This document shows positions 41,301 to 48,091 of a stretch of 64,000 nucleotides of DNA, in pieces. A model generated the notes under the pieces. That model searched no databases. It had not been told where the DNA came from and was given only the letters and a program-made list of their open reading frames with translations. Both the position numbers and the translations under genes were made by a program. The stretch comes from Pseudomonas psychrophila HA-4 (lineage in GTDB: Bacteria; Pseudomonadota; Gammaproteobacteria; Pseudomonadales; Pseudomonadaceae): positions 62,001 through 126,000 of the forward strand of contig NZ_ALJC01000038.1 in assembly GCF_000282975.1 (NCBI RefSeq), given 5' to 3'. Positions within the stretch are counted from its first letter, which is position 1. Each line of letters opens with the position of its first letter.

Positions 41301-44166
41301 ATTGCAGGGCGATCATCACGTCTTCAGATTCCACCTCTGCCGTATCGGTGATGGGGATTTTCCCGCGGCACATTGCAAAATGCAGAACCGGCTCTCGACG
41401 TAGCACGCTTATGGCCAGTTGTTCATCGTGGCTCAGCGATTGAGTGAGGGTCGTGTTCAATAGCTCGACCAGTCGCTTATACCCCAGCGCTACCGCGGCG
41501 CCGATGTGGGCTGATTCGGCCAGTGCCACGGCGTGGCGAAAGGTGATGGCGTCGTGGGTATCGCCATAGCGCAGATCCTGCGGTACGTCATACACCATCA
41601 ACTGCGGGCAGTAGCGCCCAGCAATCAACTCAAAAGCCAGACGCAGGGCGGGTTCGGTCGTGCATTGGAGCGTGCTGCGCAGATGCTCCATAACCAGGCG
41701 CCGGACCTCTCTGATCGAGTGACCGCCCATTGCAGGGGTATTCAAGTTAAGCCCGCAGACATAGCCTTCGCTGTGGTTCTCGGGTGGGCATAGGTAGTCT
41801 GTGATACAGGCCCGCGCCAGCGTCCTGGTCATACTGGGCGTTGCCTCCTTGCGCTCTTGCTCTGTCCATGAGGACGTGCCGACAACGGCCCGTTCCAACT
41901 GATGAAAAGCAGGTGAATCGAGCACTATGCTCATAACCGAGGAGAGTGTCGTATCGCCATGCAGCCCTGAGTCGGGAATTCTGGGGCTAGGGAAAAAAGT
42001 GGAGAACGCCAGATACGCCGTCAGCGCATTGATATCCGGCGTGCGCTCATCTGCTGAAATAAAGCTATTGATGTCCAGCGTGGAGGAGGGTACCGGTGCG
42101 TTGGCTGATGCCCTAAGGCGTGAGTTCATCGGCCCGGTGCTAGAGCTTTCTTTAGCAGCGCTGCCCAGCAACAAAAAGCACGACGTCAGGTAGTGATAGT
42201 CGGCGGGGAAAAACTTGTTTTTTCGAACCGCTTGCTGCGTCGCAATGATTACCCGGTGATTAATGCTATCAATCTCGGGTATTGCTCGAGTGTGGCTGAC
42301 ATATTTATGGACCAGCGTCAGGCCAATTTCGAAGGTGATCGGCACGCTTTCTGAAATCGGATCAAGTCCCTCGTCAAGCACCTTCCTCAGCAACGTTTTG
42401 TTGTGGGGCTTAGCCAGCAGGTCGCTGGCGAATGCTCTGAATTGGGCATCGGTGATCAGTGTTTGCAGCTCCTGCGATGGCTTCAGTTCGTTGGCAATAT
42501 TGGGCATTGGCAGCGGGCGATGAAGGGGCAACTCCATACCCGGGTTTTGCTGGATAAAAAAAGCCTGAGCTATCGCTTCGGGGGGGATGCGTTTAATAAC
42601 ACGGTCAGCGCGGGCATTTAAAAAATCGACAATGGAGGGCTCCAATGTACGTCGTGTTGCTATGTCGAACACGGTGCTCAGGTGCGCCGCGTGTGTTTTG
42701 GTTTCAAGCGTACGGGACTGTTTAAAAACGGTGTTGATGTCCTGATAACTTTGTTCGAGCTCAAAAGCGATCAGCTCTTCAACGGTGTTTTTTCTGAGGG
42801 GGTCCGCTTTCACGGTTTTGTTTACGTGGTGACTGAAAAACGCCGTTTCAGCCTTATGACCAAAGGCCACCTGCTCAACCCAGGCTGGGAGCGTTTGGCG
42901 GTTGTTTAACTGCCGGTTTAGTGCGGCTCTTGCTTGCCGCATGTTGGCGAACACTTCAAAGCCGTTTTGCAGGGTGAACACATACGTGGTCAATGGCGGT
43001 GCACCGGTTGAAGTGCTGACCTTGAATGCCACGGCCAATGAGCAGCGCCGCGGTGTTAATGATGTGGCATTGCGTATGGCGATACGCGCAGCCCGCAGTG
43101 TATTTGGCGCTTGAGGAGTGTCTTGATAAATCAGGGAGCGGATGGCCATGTCATCGTCATGGTCAAGGCTGCCATCGGCGCACAAAAGCTGCAGTTGTGT
43201 TTCCAGTAACAACCTGAAGAGGGCCGTGTAGCTCTGCTCTCTTGTCGGGGCCTCGGCGCGGGTATCTATGGGGCTGCCCCAGTAGTGCTTTAAGCTTTCG
43301 ATGTAGGTCGTGTTGAGATTTTTGATGCGCTCATAGAAGGCCCTGTACTGAGGCTCAGTGATCGACAGGTACTCTTCCTGGGATGAGTTCAGTTGCGTGC
43401 GAAAGCGAATTTCAAGGGGCAGATGCACCGGCTCTATGGGAGGGGAGGTCGCTAGCGATTGCCGAATCAGGCTCGATAGGCTTTGTTCAAGCACGTTGTC
43501 ATCTGTTCTGTCGACAAACCACAGTGAGTCGAAGTTGGCGAGCAGCAGCGTATCCGGTAGGTCGGTAAAAGTGGCCTTGAGTTGCGCGTGTATACAGTCC
43601 ATCAGGCTTGGTTGCCTGGCTAACAGCATCTCAATGCTGTTGTTAGTTATCAGTCTGTTGGTCAGTACTTGTTGAAGGTTGTTCAGGTGCTGGCGGTCGA
43701 GCAGAGTGGCGATGAAATGGGTGGTGCATTCGCTCATCACCCGGTTCAGCGGAAAACTGGATAGCGTCGCAACAATGGTCTCTCTGAACCTAGCGCGTGA
43801 CGTTTGATGCGGCTGGAGCAGGGGGTAACTCAGTGACGTAAATTCGACGCGCCAAATCAGATTGGCCAATTTGCAAACAAGGTCCCGTACGTGCTGATGA
43901 TCTGTTTTATCAAGATCAGTGCCAATGGCCTGCGCGGTTGTGCGGCGTGCACTGAGTTGTGTGCAAAACGCCTTAAGGAATAGTGGGTCAGCGCACTGTT
44001 CCTTCGAAAGATCAGTTACGGAGGACTCTCTGAGCAGTCCGGCAATGATTTTCATCGCCAGATTAAAAGCGGCTGAGTCGCTGCGGTCGGTCGTGCGGTA
44101 GCCTAAGTTATTAGCAATCTCATAGATATCAATGTTCGCCAATTTTTGGCTGCTGTGGGTGTTCAT
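38398..44166 (-). CDS. Large toxin-like protein with C-terminal TcdA/TcdB-type glycosyltransferase domain
   Basis: A 1922-residue protein with no signal peptide. The first 1200 residues are helical, of low complexity in function, and not recognised with certainty; they resemble the long N-terminal part of Pseudomonas proteins annotated as dermonecrotic-toxin-like. Residues about 1250-1362 are hydrophobic and glycine/alanine-rich (IIPFYFLYRDIESKNVSAWTVIFGALEVLAFVVPFGKAAYSGF onward), suited to membrane insertion. A Pro/Leu/Gln linker (TLPQLPQLPQNPVAIPNQ) leads to a GT-A glycosyltransferase domain at about 1637-1922. This opens with IHYLWIGNQAPGNHLI and contains AASDVMRFPLVNYYGGLYLDLDD, the sugar-nucleotide site with DXD near 1750. 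This resembles clostridial glucosylating toxins and the Gly_transf_sug family. Base composition is lower in GC than the flanks. No secretion or immunity gene adjoins it. Host or competitor target is unknown. Confidence 0.8.
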   Translation of the reverse strand: MNTHSSQKLANIDIYEIANNLGYRTTDRSDSAAFNLAMKIIAGLLRESSVTDLSKEQCADPLFLKAFCTQLSARRTTAQAIGTDLDKTDHQHVRDLVCKLANLIWRVEFTSLSYPLLQPHQTSRARFRETIVATLSSFPLNRVMSECTTHFIATLLDRQHLNNLQQVLTNRLITNNSIEMLLARQPSLMDCIHAQLKATFTDLPDTLLLANFDSLWFVDRTDDNVLEQSLSSLIRQSLATSPPIEPVHLPLEIRFRTQLNSSQEEYLSITEPQYRAFYERIKNLNTTYIESLKHYWGSPIDTRAEAPTREQSYTALFRLLLETQLQLLCADGSLDHDDDMAIRSLIYQDTPQAPNTLRAARIAIRNATSLTPRRCSLAVAFKVSTSTGAPPLTTYVFTLQNGFEVFANMRQARAALNRQLNNRQTLPAWVEQVAFGHKAETAFFSHHVNKTVKADPLRKNTVEELIAFELEQSYQDINTVFKQSRTLETKTHAAHLSTVFDIATRRTLEPSIVDFLNARADRVIKRIPPEAIAQAFFIQQNPGMELPLHRPLPMPNIANELKPSQELQTLITDAQFRAFASDLLAKPHNKTLLRKVLDEGLDPISESVPITFEIGLTLVHKYVSHTRAIPEIDSINHRVIIATQQAVRKNKFFPADYHYLTSCFLLLGSAAKESSSTGPMNSRLRASANAPVPSSTLDINSFISADERTPDINALTAYLAFSTFFPSPRIPDSGLHGDTTLSSVMSIVLDSPAFHQLERAVVGTSSWTEQERKEATPSMTRTLARACITDYLCPPENHSEGYVCGLNLNTPAMGGHSIREVRRLVMEHLRSTLQCTTEPALRLAFELIAGRYCPQLMVYDVPQDLRYGDTHDAITFRHAVALAESAHIGAAVALGYKRLVELLNTTLTQSLSHDEQLAISVLRREPVLHFAMCRGKIPITDTAEVESEDVMIALQYVIDLEEQKALAMTTLVQLPPGRKKMALQQLSDQHPLIDVHKKRPFTDAEIHEYFVPRFKTRGRNMNMSLLERYMTCGQDRALSDSVLGLESKGLGGCTLLKAFNEQFDAFQQKNNAALMVLLKQAINDLSPELRHGLLNVDYFLRVSFTVEGAEVPGFYGVLAFSADPQTTDFYEVFCPSGTIRKIRAEGNAHVLFDADEWAPTDSKRYVTGVPELDQEAYLTGTPGALKVTPALKLSFTWTNPTEISEEVRVHQLCEKLIGSIFSQSLSSLRPAFRGTTPYESYKDELVGRTEAIFRVIIPFYFLYRDIESKNVSAWTVIFGALEVLAFVVPFGKAAYSGFRASITLGKIVVRSTSFGVSRFALTSMKTLYASKVFATTLGKGVISAANPLALAGLLFRGGLKGVAFIQRKLQAGMSLNNVISLVELKTTLNPEAAYSSFLTAPLIQQKTLNSPLVSRPLVPFNPDFSWGSRKLNIAQQHQFHIDDVDLSSVPRVDNRYQVAGVTYISMQGNIFAVTRPAGSASLKVYKGTVIGPEVHFNAAENVWELARGGLAGGMETSSTVTFFQRSLNVPMDEVLNLNAPDKTPDYTVMLSHYAVPVAYDANLGHWRERTLLKIPGTNVEVDMSFGDPLWLNAAGKWQKGSIETLNALKSSLPPAKNLVPLTLPQLPQLPQNPVAIPNQIHYLWIGNQAPGNHLINIIAQNLRLSTEFTSTLHLDVSADLFEKIKLACALYAPKLQLSNIREEAFYDVFKNSSNAEQYTSIVEADYKTWSAASDVMRFPLVNYYGGLYLDLDDVLIIPLVADDIKAAPHDLLLGGIVTEKTLDFEGYNTSHFASHPNNNLLTAISAEMHNRFLDNKAFYLQPKPILDVTLTGEALIKNQADFKTYHKKYFQLTGPALMNDVLMDKVPDVYRTVFQLMPKYGTFQTQGIYDPVHYKHAIDCTNHYFPFATKYIIEVGNEHSWA

Positions 44167-44488
44167 GGGATGTCACTTACTGGTGGGGAGTAACATCAAG
44201 GTAAGTCAAGAGTTCAGGGGCGGGTGGTAGATATGTATATATAAAGTTGTTTGGCTAATTAATTAAGATATAGTGCTTTACTAAAGTTTTAGGTCGTAGG
44301 CGTATTCTCTGGAGGGTGTATTTTATAGAAAGTATTTCTTTTTAATGCTATGAGGGCTCCTGTGTGTATAACGTGCCAATTAGACAGTTTTTATAATCTG
44401 TTCGGCACTAAGCGTTAAGGCTTTTTGAACGTTAGTGCAATGGAATGTGAGCACAAACAGTTCACACCTAGATAACTTCGCATAAAGG
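44167..44488. other. AT-rich untranslated region upstream of the toxin gene
   Basis: About 320 bases much richer in A and T than the surroundings (for example TATGTATATATAAAG and GCTAATTAATTAAG). No convincing open frame on either strand. It probably carries the promoter of the minus-strand toxin gene; AT-rich DNA of this kind is typical of H-NS/MvaT-silenced, acquired genes (inference). Confidence 0.55.
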
Positions 44489-44752
44489 CTAAATCGCCAC
44501 TTCTTTCCTAGCATTCGGCATCACCGGGAACACGTTCGCCACCCCGGATGCCCCTCCATAAGGGCGCAACACCAAGCAGAACTTCTTGGGCAGTAACCAC
44601 CCAGCCCGCAAGAGTTTAGATGACGGCGGCGGGTGATCTATTTGGCAAGCCTGACCAAAAATCTGTTGTCGGACCTGCGTCTGGGGTTTATTGCGGCGGA
44701 TCCCGAGTGACCGATTGGCGCGAGCAAGCTTGCTCCAAGGGCTGCGTTTGAT
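44489..44752 (-). pseudogene. Stop-free 88-codon frame without a start (possible gene remnant)
   Basis: On the minus strand a frame is open from 44752 to TAG at 44489-44491 and ends with KKFCLVLRPYGGASGVANVF followed by PVMPNARKEVAI. The only potential starts are late, so it is not a complete gene. The last 40 codons read like protein with sensible codon use, the upstream part overlaps a REP-like palindrome. It may be the relic of a small gene or a widespread intergenic repeat that happens to be open. Not recognised. Confidence 0.3.
44722..44735. repeat. REP-core palindrome
   Basis: GAGCAAGCTTGCTC, a perfect 14-base palindrome identical to the core of the Pseudomonas REP hairpin, preceded by GGCGC. 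A single decayed copy between the toxin region and the aminotransferase gene. Confidence 0.5.
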
Positions 44753-44778
44753 TTAAGGGCCGCCGTCTTGATGGTTAA

Positions 44779-46089
44779 CTACAAAACTTCGCGTCCCAAG
44801 GTGTCTTTGAGAATGTCAAACATCGCATCCAGATCCGCCCGCCCAGTCACCAGTGCCGGTGCAAAAATGATCGCGTCGCCCGTGGTTTTTACATGCAGCC
44901 CCGCGTCATACAACGCCCGCTGTGCCCGTGCGCCTTTGGCTCCCGGCGCCTGCCCAGGCGTCAGTTGAATCCCGCTGAGCAACCCGTAACCCCGCAAGTC
45001 ACTGACCTGAGCCAAGCCCTGTAGAGCCCTTAATGACTCCAGAAAATACGGCGCCAGTTGCGAGCCTTTATTGAACACATCCTCGTCGCGGTAAATATCC
45101 AGCGAAGCCAACGCCGCCGCGCAGGCTACAGGGTGCCCGGAGTAGGTGTAGCCATGTAAGAGTTCCGGGCCGCCGTCTTTGCTGGCGTTGATTACCGTGT
45201 CGTAAACCCATTCGTCGACCGCCACCGCGCCCATCGGGATCGCCCCATTGGTCAAGGCTTTGGCCATGGTGATGAGATCGGGCTTAACCTCAAAGCTCTG
45301 TGCGGCAAACGCTTGTCCGGTGCGTCCAAAGCCGGTGATTACTTCATCGAAGACCAGCAAAATCCCATGTTTGTCGCAGAGCTCGCGCAAGCGTTTGAGA
45401 TAGCCCACAGGCGGCACGTACACGCCAATCGAACCGGCAATCGGTTCTACAAAACACGCGGCAATGCTGTCTCCACCGTGCATGGCGATGATCCGTTCGA
45501 GGTCGCTGGCCAGGTCGGCGCCGTGCTGTGGTTCGCCCAACTGGTAGCGCTGATCTTCTTGCCAGGTATGGCGCATGTGGCTGACGTGGGGCAGCCCGCC
45601 CGCGGCAAACGCCTGGCGATTGCGCATCATCCCGGACAACGCGACGCCGCCGAAGTTGACCCCGTGGTACGCCCACTCGCGGGACACAAAACGGGTGCGC
45701 TGGGCTTCACCGCGTGCGCGGTGGTAGGCCAGGGCAATCTTCATGGCGCTGTCGACCGACTCGGAGCCGGAGTTGGTGAAGAACAGTTTGTTCAGGCCTT
45801 GTGGCAGCAACTCGCTCAGGCGCTCGGCCAGTTCAAAGGACAGCGGCGAGGCACGCTGAAAATGCGGGGTGAAATCTAAGGTCAGCAGTTGTTTGTACAC
45901 GGCTTCGGCAATTTCGGTACGGCCATGGCCGGCGGCGCTGCAAAACAGCCCGGAGCTGCCATCGAGCAACTCGCGACCTTCGGCATTCCAGTAGCGCACG
46001 CCCTCGGCGCGGACAAACAACTGCGGTGCACGCTGGAACTCGCGGTTGTCAGTAAAAGGCATCCATTGGTGGTTCAGATTCGTCGCCAT
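44779..46089 (-). CDS. Omega-amino acid:pyruvate aminotransferase (class III)
   Basis: PLP enzyme of 436 residues that moves an amino group from an omega-amino acid or amine (beta-alanine, taurine, GABA or similar) to pyruvate or another keto acid. Motifs: NHQWMPFTDNREFQRAPQLF (family opening), FFTNSGSESVDSAMKIALAYH, ILLVFDEVITGFGRTG and the PLP Lys in TMAKALTNGAIPMGAV. It starts at ATG 46089 with AGGAG 8 bases upstream; an in-frame GTG at 46098 would bypass that signal. It diverges from a TSUP exporter and a YdfG-like dehydrogenase with shared upstream sites. This suggests a pathway: deamination here, reduction of the aldehyde by the dehydrogenase, and export. Confidence 0.88.
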   Translation of the reverse strand: MATNLNHQWMPFTDNREFQRAPQLFVRAEGVRYWNAEGRELLDGSSGLFCSAAGHGRTEIAEAVYKQLLTLDFTPHFQRASPLSFELAERLSELLPQGLNKLFFTNSGSESVDSAMKIALAYHRARGEAQRTRFVSREWAYHGVNFGGVALSGMMRNRQAFAAGGLPHVSHMRHTWQEDQRYQLGEPQHGADLASDLERIIAMHGGDSIAACFVEPIAGSIGVYVPPVGYLKRLRELCDKHGILLVFDEVITGFGRTGQAFAAQSFEVKPDLITMAKALTNGAIPMGAVAVDEWVYDTVINASKDGGPELLHGYTYSGHPVACAAALASLDIYRDEDVFNKGSQLAPYFLESLRALQGLAQVSDLRGYGLLSGIQLTPGQAPGAKGARAQRALYDAGLHVKTTGDAIIFAPALVTGRADLDAMFDILKDTLGREVL

Positions 46090-46160
46090 GCGGGTCACTC
46101 CTGAGTGAAAGGACTGGGCGGTCCAGTTGCTCGCAGACTAGTCACGCCGAGGCCTGCGGT

Positions 46161-46226
46161 TTAGATCCAGCGAGGGTTTTCTATAGGTCCAGTCTTGGCA
46201 CCATCGAAAGCCGCGGCTGGATCTAA
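46161..46226. promoter_or_regulatory. Three CTGGAYYTAW sites (MocR/TauR-like operators)
   Basis: Between the divergent genes: TTAGATCCAG at 46161-46170 and ATAGGTCCAG at 46183-46192 (minus-strand CTGGATCTAA and CTGGACCTAT, 22 bases apart, direct repeats toward the aminotransferase), and CTGGATCTAA at 46217-46226 on the plus strand. They resemble the CTGGACYTAA direct repeats reported for the MocR-type taurine regulator TauR. No MocR gene lies in the window. Confidence 0.65.
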
Positions 46227-46280
46227 GCCCCAGGTTTGCGGCTGACTACAGTGGCGCTATTGAGCACGCCGGAGCTGTGT

Positions 46281-47018
46281 ATGAACCCTGAAGTCTGTTG
46301 GGCCTTAAGCGCCGCGTGTGTGCTGATGGCGGCGATTGTTCGCGGCTTGACTGGCTTCGGTTTTGCCGCAATTGCAGTGGTTGGGCTGGCGATGCTCGGT
46401 TCATTGCCGCGGGCGGTTGCGCTGGTGTTGTTTCTGGAAGTCGCCTCCAGCGTGCTGTTGTTGCGCAGCGCTTGGCGCGAAGCGGATTACAGGTTGCTCA
46501 AGCGCTTGTTGCTGGCTGCCACCTGTGGCGTGCCCTGCGGGATTTGGCTGTTGACCGGACTCGACAGTGCAGGCCTAACGGTTGGGGTGTATCTGCTGGT
46601 GGGGTTGCTGGCGACTCTTGGGTTGGCGCGGATCCGCTTGCCGATGGGTGAGGGTCGCGTGGGCGCCTGGTTGATTGGCGGCAGCAGCGGCGCATTGATT
46701 GCCGCATTCTCGATTGGCGGCCCGCTGGTGGTGGCCTGGCTCAGCCATTGCGGGCTGCGGGCGCAGGCGTTGCGGGCAACCTTGATCATGTTTTTTTTCG
46801 CCGTCGATATTGCTGCTCTGCTCGGGTTGGCGGCCGCGTCGGCAATTCCAGCGGGCACCGCTTGGCAAGCCCTGCTGATGTTGCCCGCTTTGCTGATCGG
46901 GTTGTGGTTGGGCCAGCACTTATTCCTGCGGATTCAAGCCGAGCAGGCCGCACGTTTCACTCAATGGCTATTGCTGGTGCTGGCAGGCGTGGGACTGCTG
47001 GGCCGGGTGTGGTCCTAA
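46281..47018 (+). CDS. TSUP-family (TauE/SafE-like) membrane exporter
   Basis: Membrane protein of 245 residues with about eight hydrophobic helices, in two related halves (IVRGLTGFGFAAIAVVGLAMLGSLPRAVALVLFLEVASS and the later GGSSGALIAAFSIGGPLVVAWLSHCGLRAQALRATLIMFFF). The G-x-G-F-G and GGP motifs are those of the TauE/SafE/DUF81 family, which exports sulfite, sulfoacetate or related organosulfonates. ATG 46281 has GGAG upstream; the frame extends to 46236 without a better start. It is followed after 21 bases by the dehydrogenase gene. Confidence 0.87.
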   Translation: MNPEVCWALSAACVLMAAIVRGLTGFGFAAIAVVGLAMLGSLPRAVALVLFLEVASSVLLLRSAWREADYRLLKRLLLAATCGVPCGIWLLTGLDSAGLTVGVYLLVGLLATLGLARIRLPMGEGRVGAWLIGGSSGALIAAFSIGGPLVVAWLSHCGLRAQALRATLIMFFFAVDIAALLGLAAASAIPAGTAWQALLMLPALLIGLWLGQHLFLRIQAEQAARFTQWLLLVLAGVGLLGRVWS

Positions 47019-47039
47019 CGTTTTCAAAGGAGCCTTTTT

Positions 47040-47798
47040 ATGACCTCGACTGTGTTTATCACCGGCGCCACCTCTGGTTTCGGCGAAGCCTGTGCCCGAC
47101 GCTTTGCTGCTGCCGGTTGGTCGCTGGTGCTCACCGGGCGTCGGCAAGAGCGCTTGCATTCGCTAGCAGACGAACTTTCGGCGCGCGTTGAGGTGCTGCC
47201 ACTTGTACTCGATGTTCGCGACCGCGCTGCCATGCAATACGCTATTGAGCAACTGCCGCCCAGCTTCAGCACCTTGCGTGGACTGATCAACAACGCCGGG
47301 CTTGCGCTGGGTACAACGCCAGCGCCGCAATGTTCGCTGGATGATTGGGAAACCATGGTCGACACCAATATCAAAGGCCTGCTGTTTAGTACGCGTTTAT
47401 TGCTGGCGCGCTTGATCGCCTATGGTGCCGGGGCAGGGATCGTGAATTTGGGATCGATTGCAGGTAATTGGCCGTACCCCGGCAGTCACGTGTATGGCGC
47501 GAGCAAAGCGTTTGTCCGCCAGTTCTCGCTCAACCTACGTTGCGACTTGCAAGGTACGGGTGTGCGGGTCACCAACCTAGAGCCGGGGTTGTGTGAAAGC
47601 GAGTTTTCACGGGTGCGTTTTGCTGGGGATCAAGCCAAGTACGACTCGGTGTATGCCGGTGCTCAGGCCGTCCAGCCCGCCGACATTGCCGAGACCATTT
47701 TCTGGATTCTCAACCAGCCCAAGCACATCAATATCAATAGCCTTGAGCTGATGCCCGTGAGTCAGTCGTGGAGCAATTTTGCGATTGAGCGGGGTTAA
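47040..47798 (+). CDS. Short-chain dehydrogenase/reductase (YdfG/IsfD-like)
   Basis: NADP-type SDR of 252 residues: cofactor motif TGATSGFGEACARRF with Arg pair TGRRQERL favouring NADP, NNAGLALGT, and catalytic Ser-Tyr-Lys in GSIAGNWPYPGSHVYGASKAF. The relatives YdfG (3-hydroxy acids, malonic semialdehyde) and IsfD (sulfoacetaldehyde to isethionate) share LEPGLCESEFSRVRFAGD and the tail NSLELMPVSQSW. In this cluster it may reduce the semialdehyde released by the aminotransferase. Shine-Dalgarno AAAGGAG. Confidence 0.88.
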   Translation: MTSTVFITGATSGFGEACARRFAAAGWSLVLTGRRQERLHSLADELSARVEVLPLVLDVRDRAAMQYAIEQLPPSFSTLRGLINNAGLALGTTPAPQCSLDDWETMVDTNIKGLLFSTRLLLARLIAYGAGAGIVNLGSIAGNWPYPGSHVYGASKAFVRQFSLNLRCDLQGTGVRVTNLEPGLCESEFSRVRFAGDQAKYDSVYAGAQAVQPADIAETIFWILNQPKHININSLELMPVSQSWSNFAIERG

Positions 47799-47874
47799 CA
47801 CCCATCACTTGGAGCCGCAGCCTGCGGCAGCGGCCACTAAGTTAGTCAGCTTTCATGCCTGCTTTCCAGTGCGC

Positions 47875-48063
47875 TTACTCAACTCTCTGAAACAGGTTGG
47901 GTGTGAAGCCGCTCTGGGGGTTGGCCAGATTGCCTGCGCGACCCAATACGTTGCTGATGCGTTTTTCATAAACCACGAGTTGCGCTGCTTGCTCCTTTTT
48001 CTGGGTCGGAGTGAGCACGGTTGCATCGGGGTTTCTGGCGTTGGGAACAAAAGCCGGGGGCAC
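47875..48063 (-). CDS. Possible small protein behind the autotransporter gene
   Basis: A 62-residue frame starting at GTG 48063 with an ideal Shine-Dalgarno (GGAGG, 7 bases spacing), 28 bases after the stop of the autotransporter gene on the same strand. It reads PPAFVPNARNPDATVLTPTQ, a helical charged middle (KKEQAAQLVVYEKRISNVLG) and an end NLANPQSGFTPNLFQRVE. Soluble, no signal peptide, not recognised. Codon use looks Pseudomonas-like. It could be a real small gene or a remnant. Confidence 0.4.
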   Translation of the reverse strand: MPPAFVPNARNPDATVLTPTQKKEQAAQLVVYEKRISNVLGRAGNLANPQSGFTPNLFQRVE

Positions 48064-48091
48064 CTTGGCGCCTCCGGCTAACCGCGATGGA

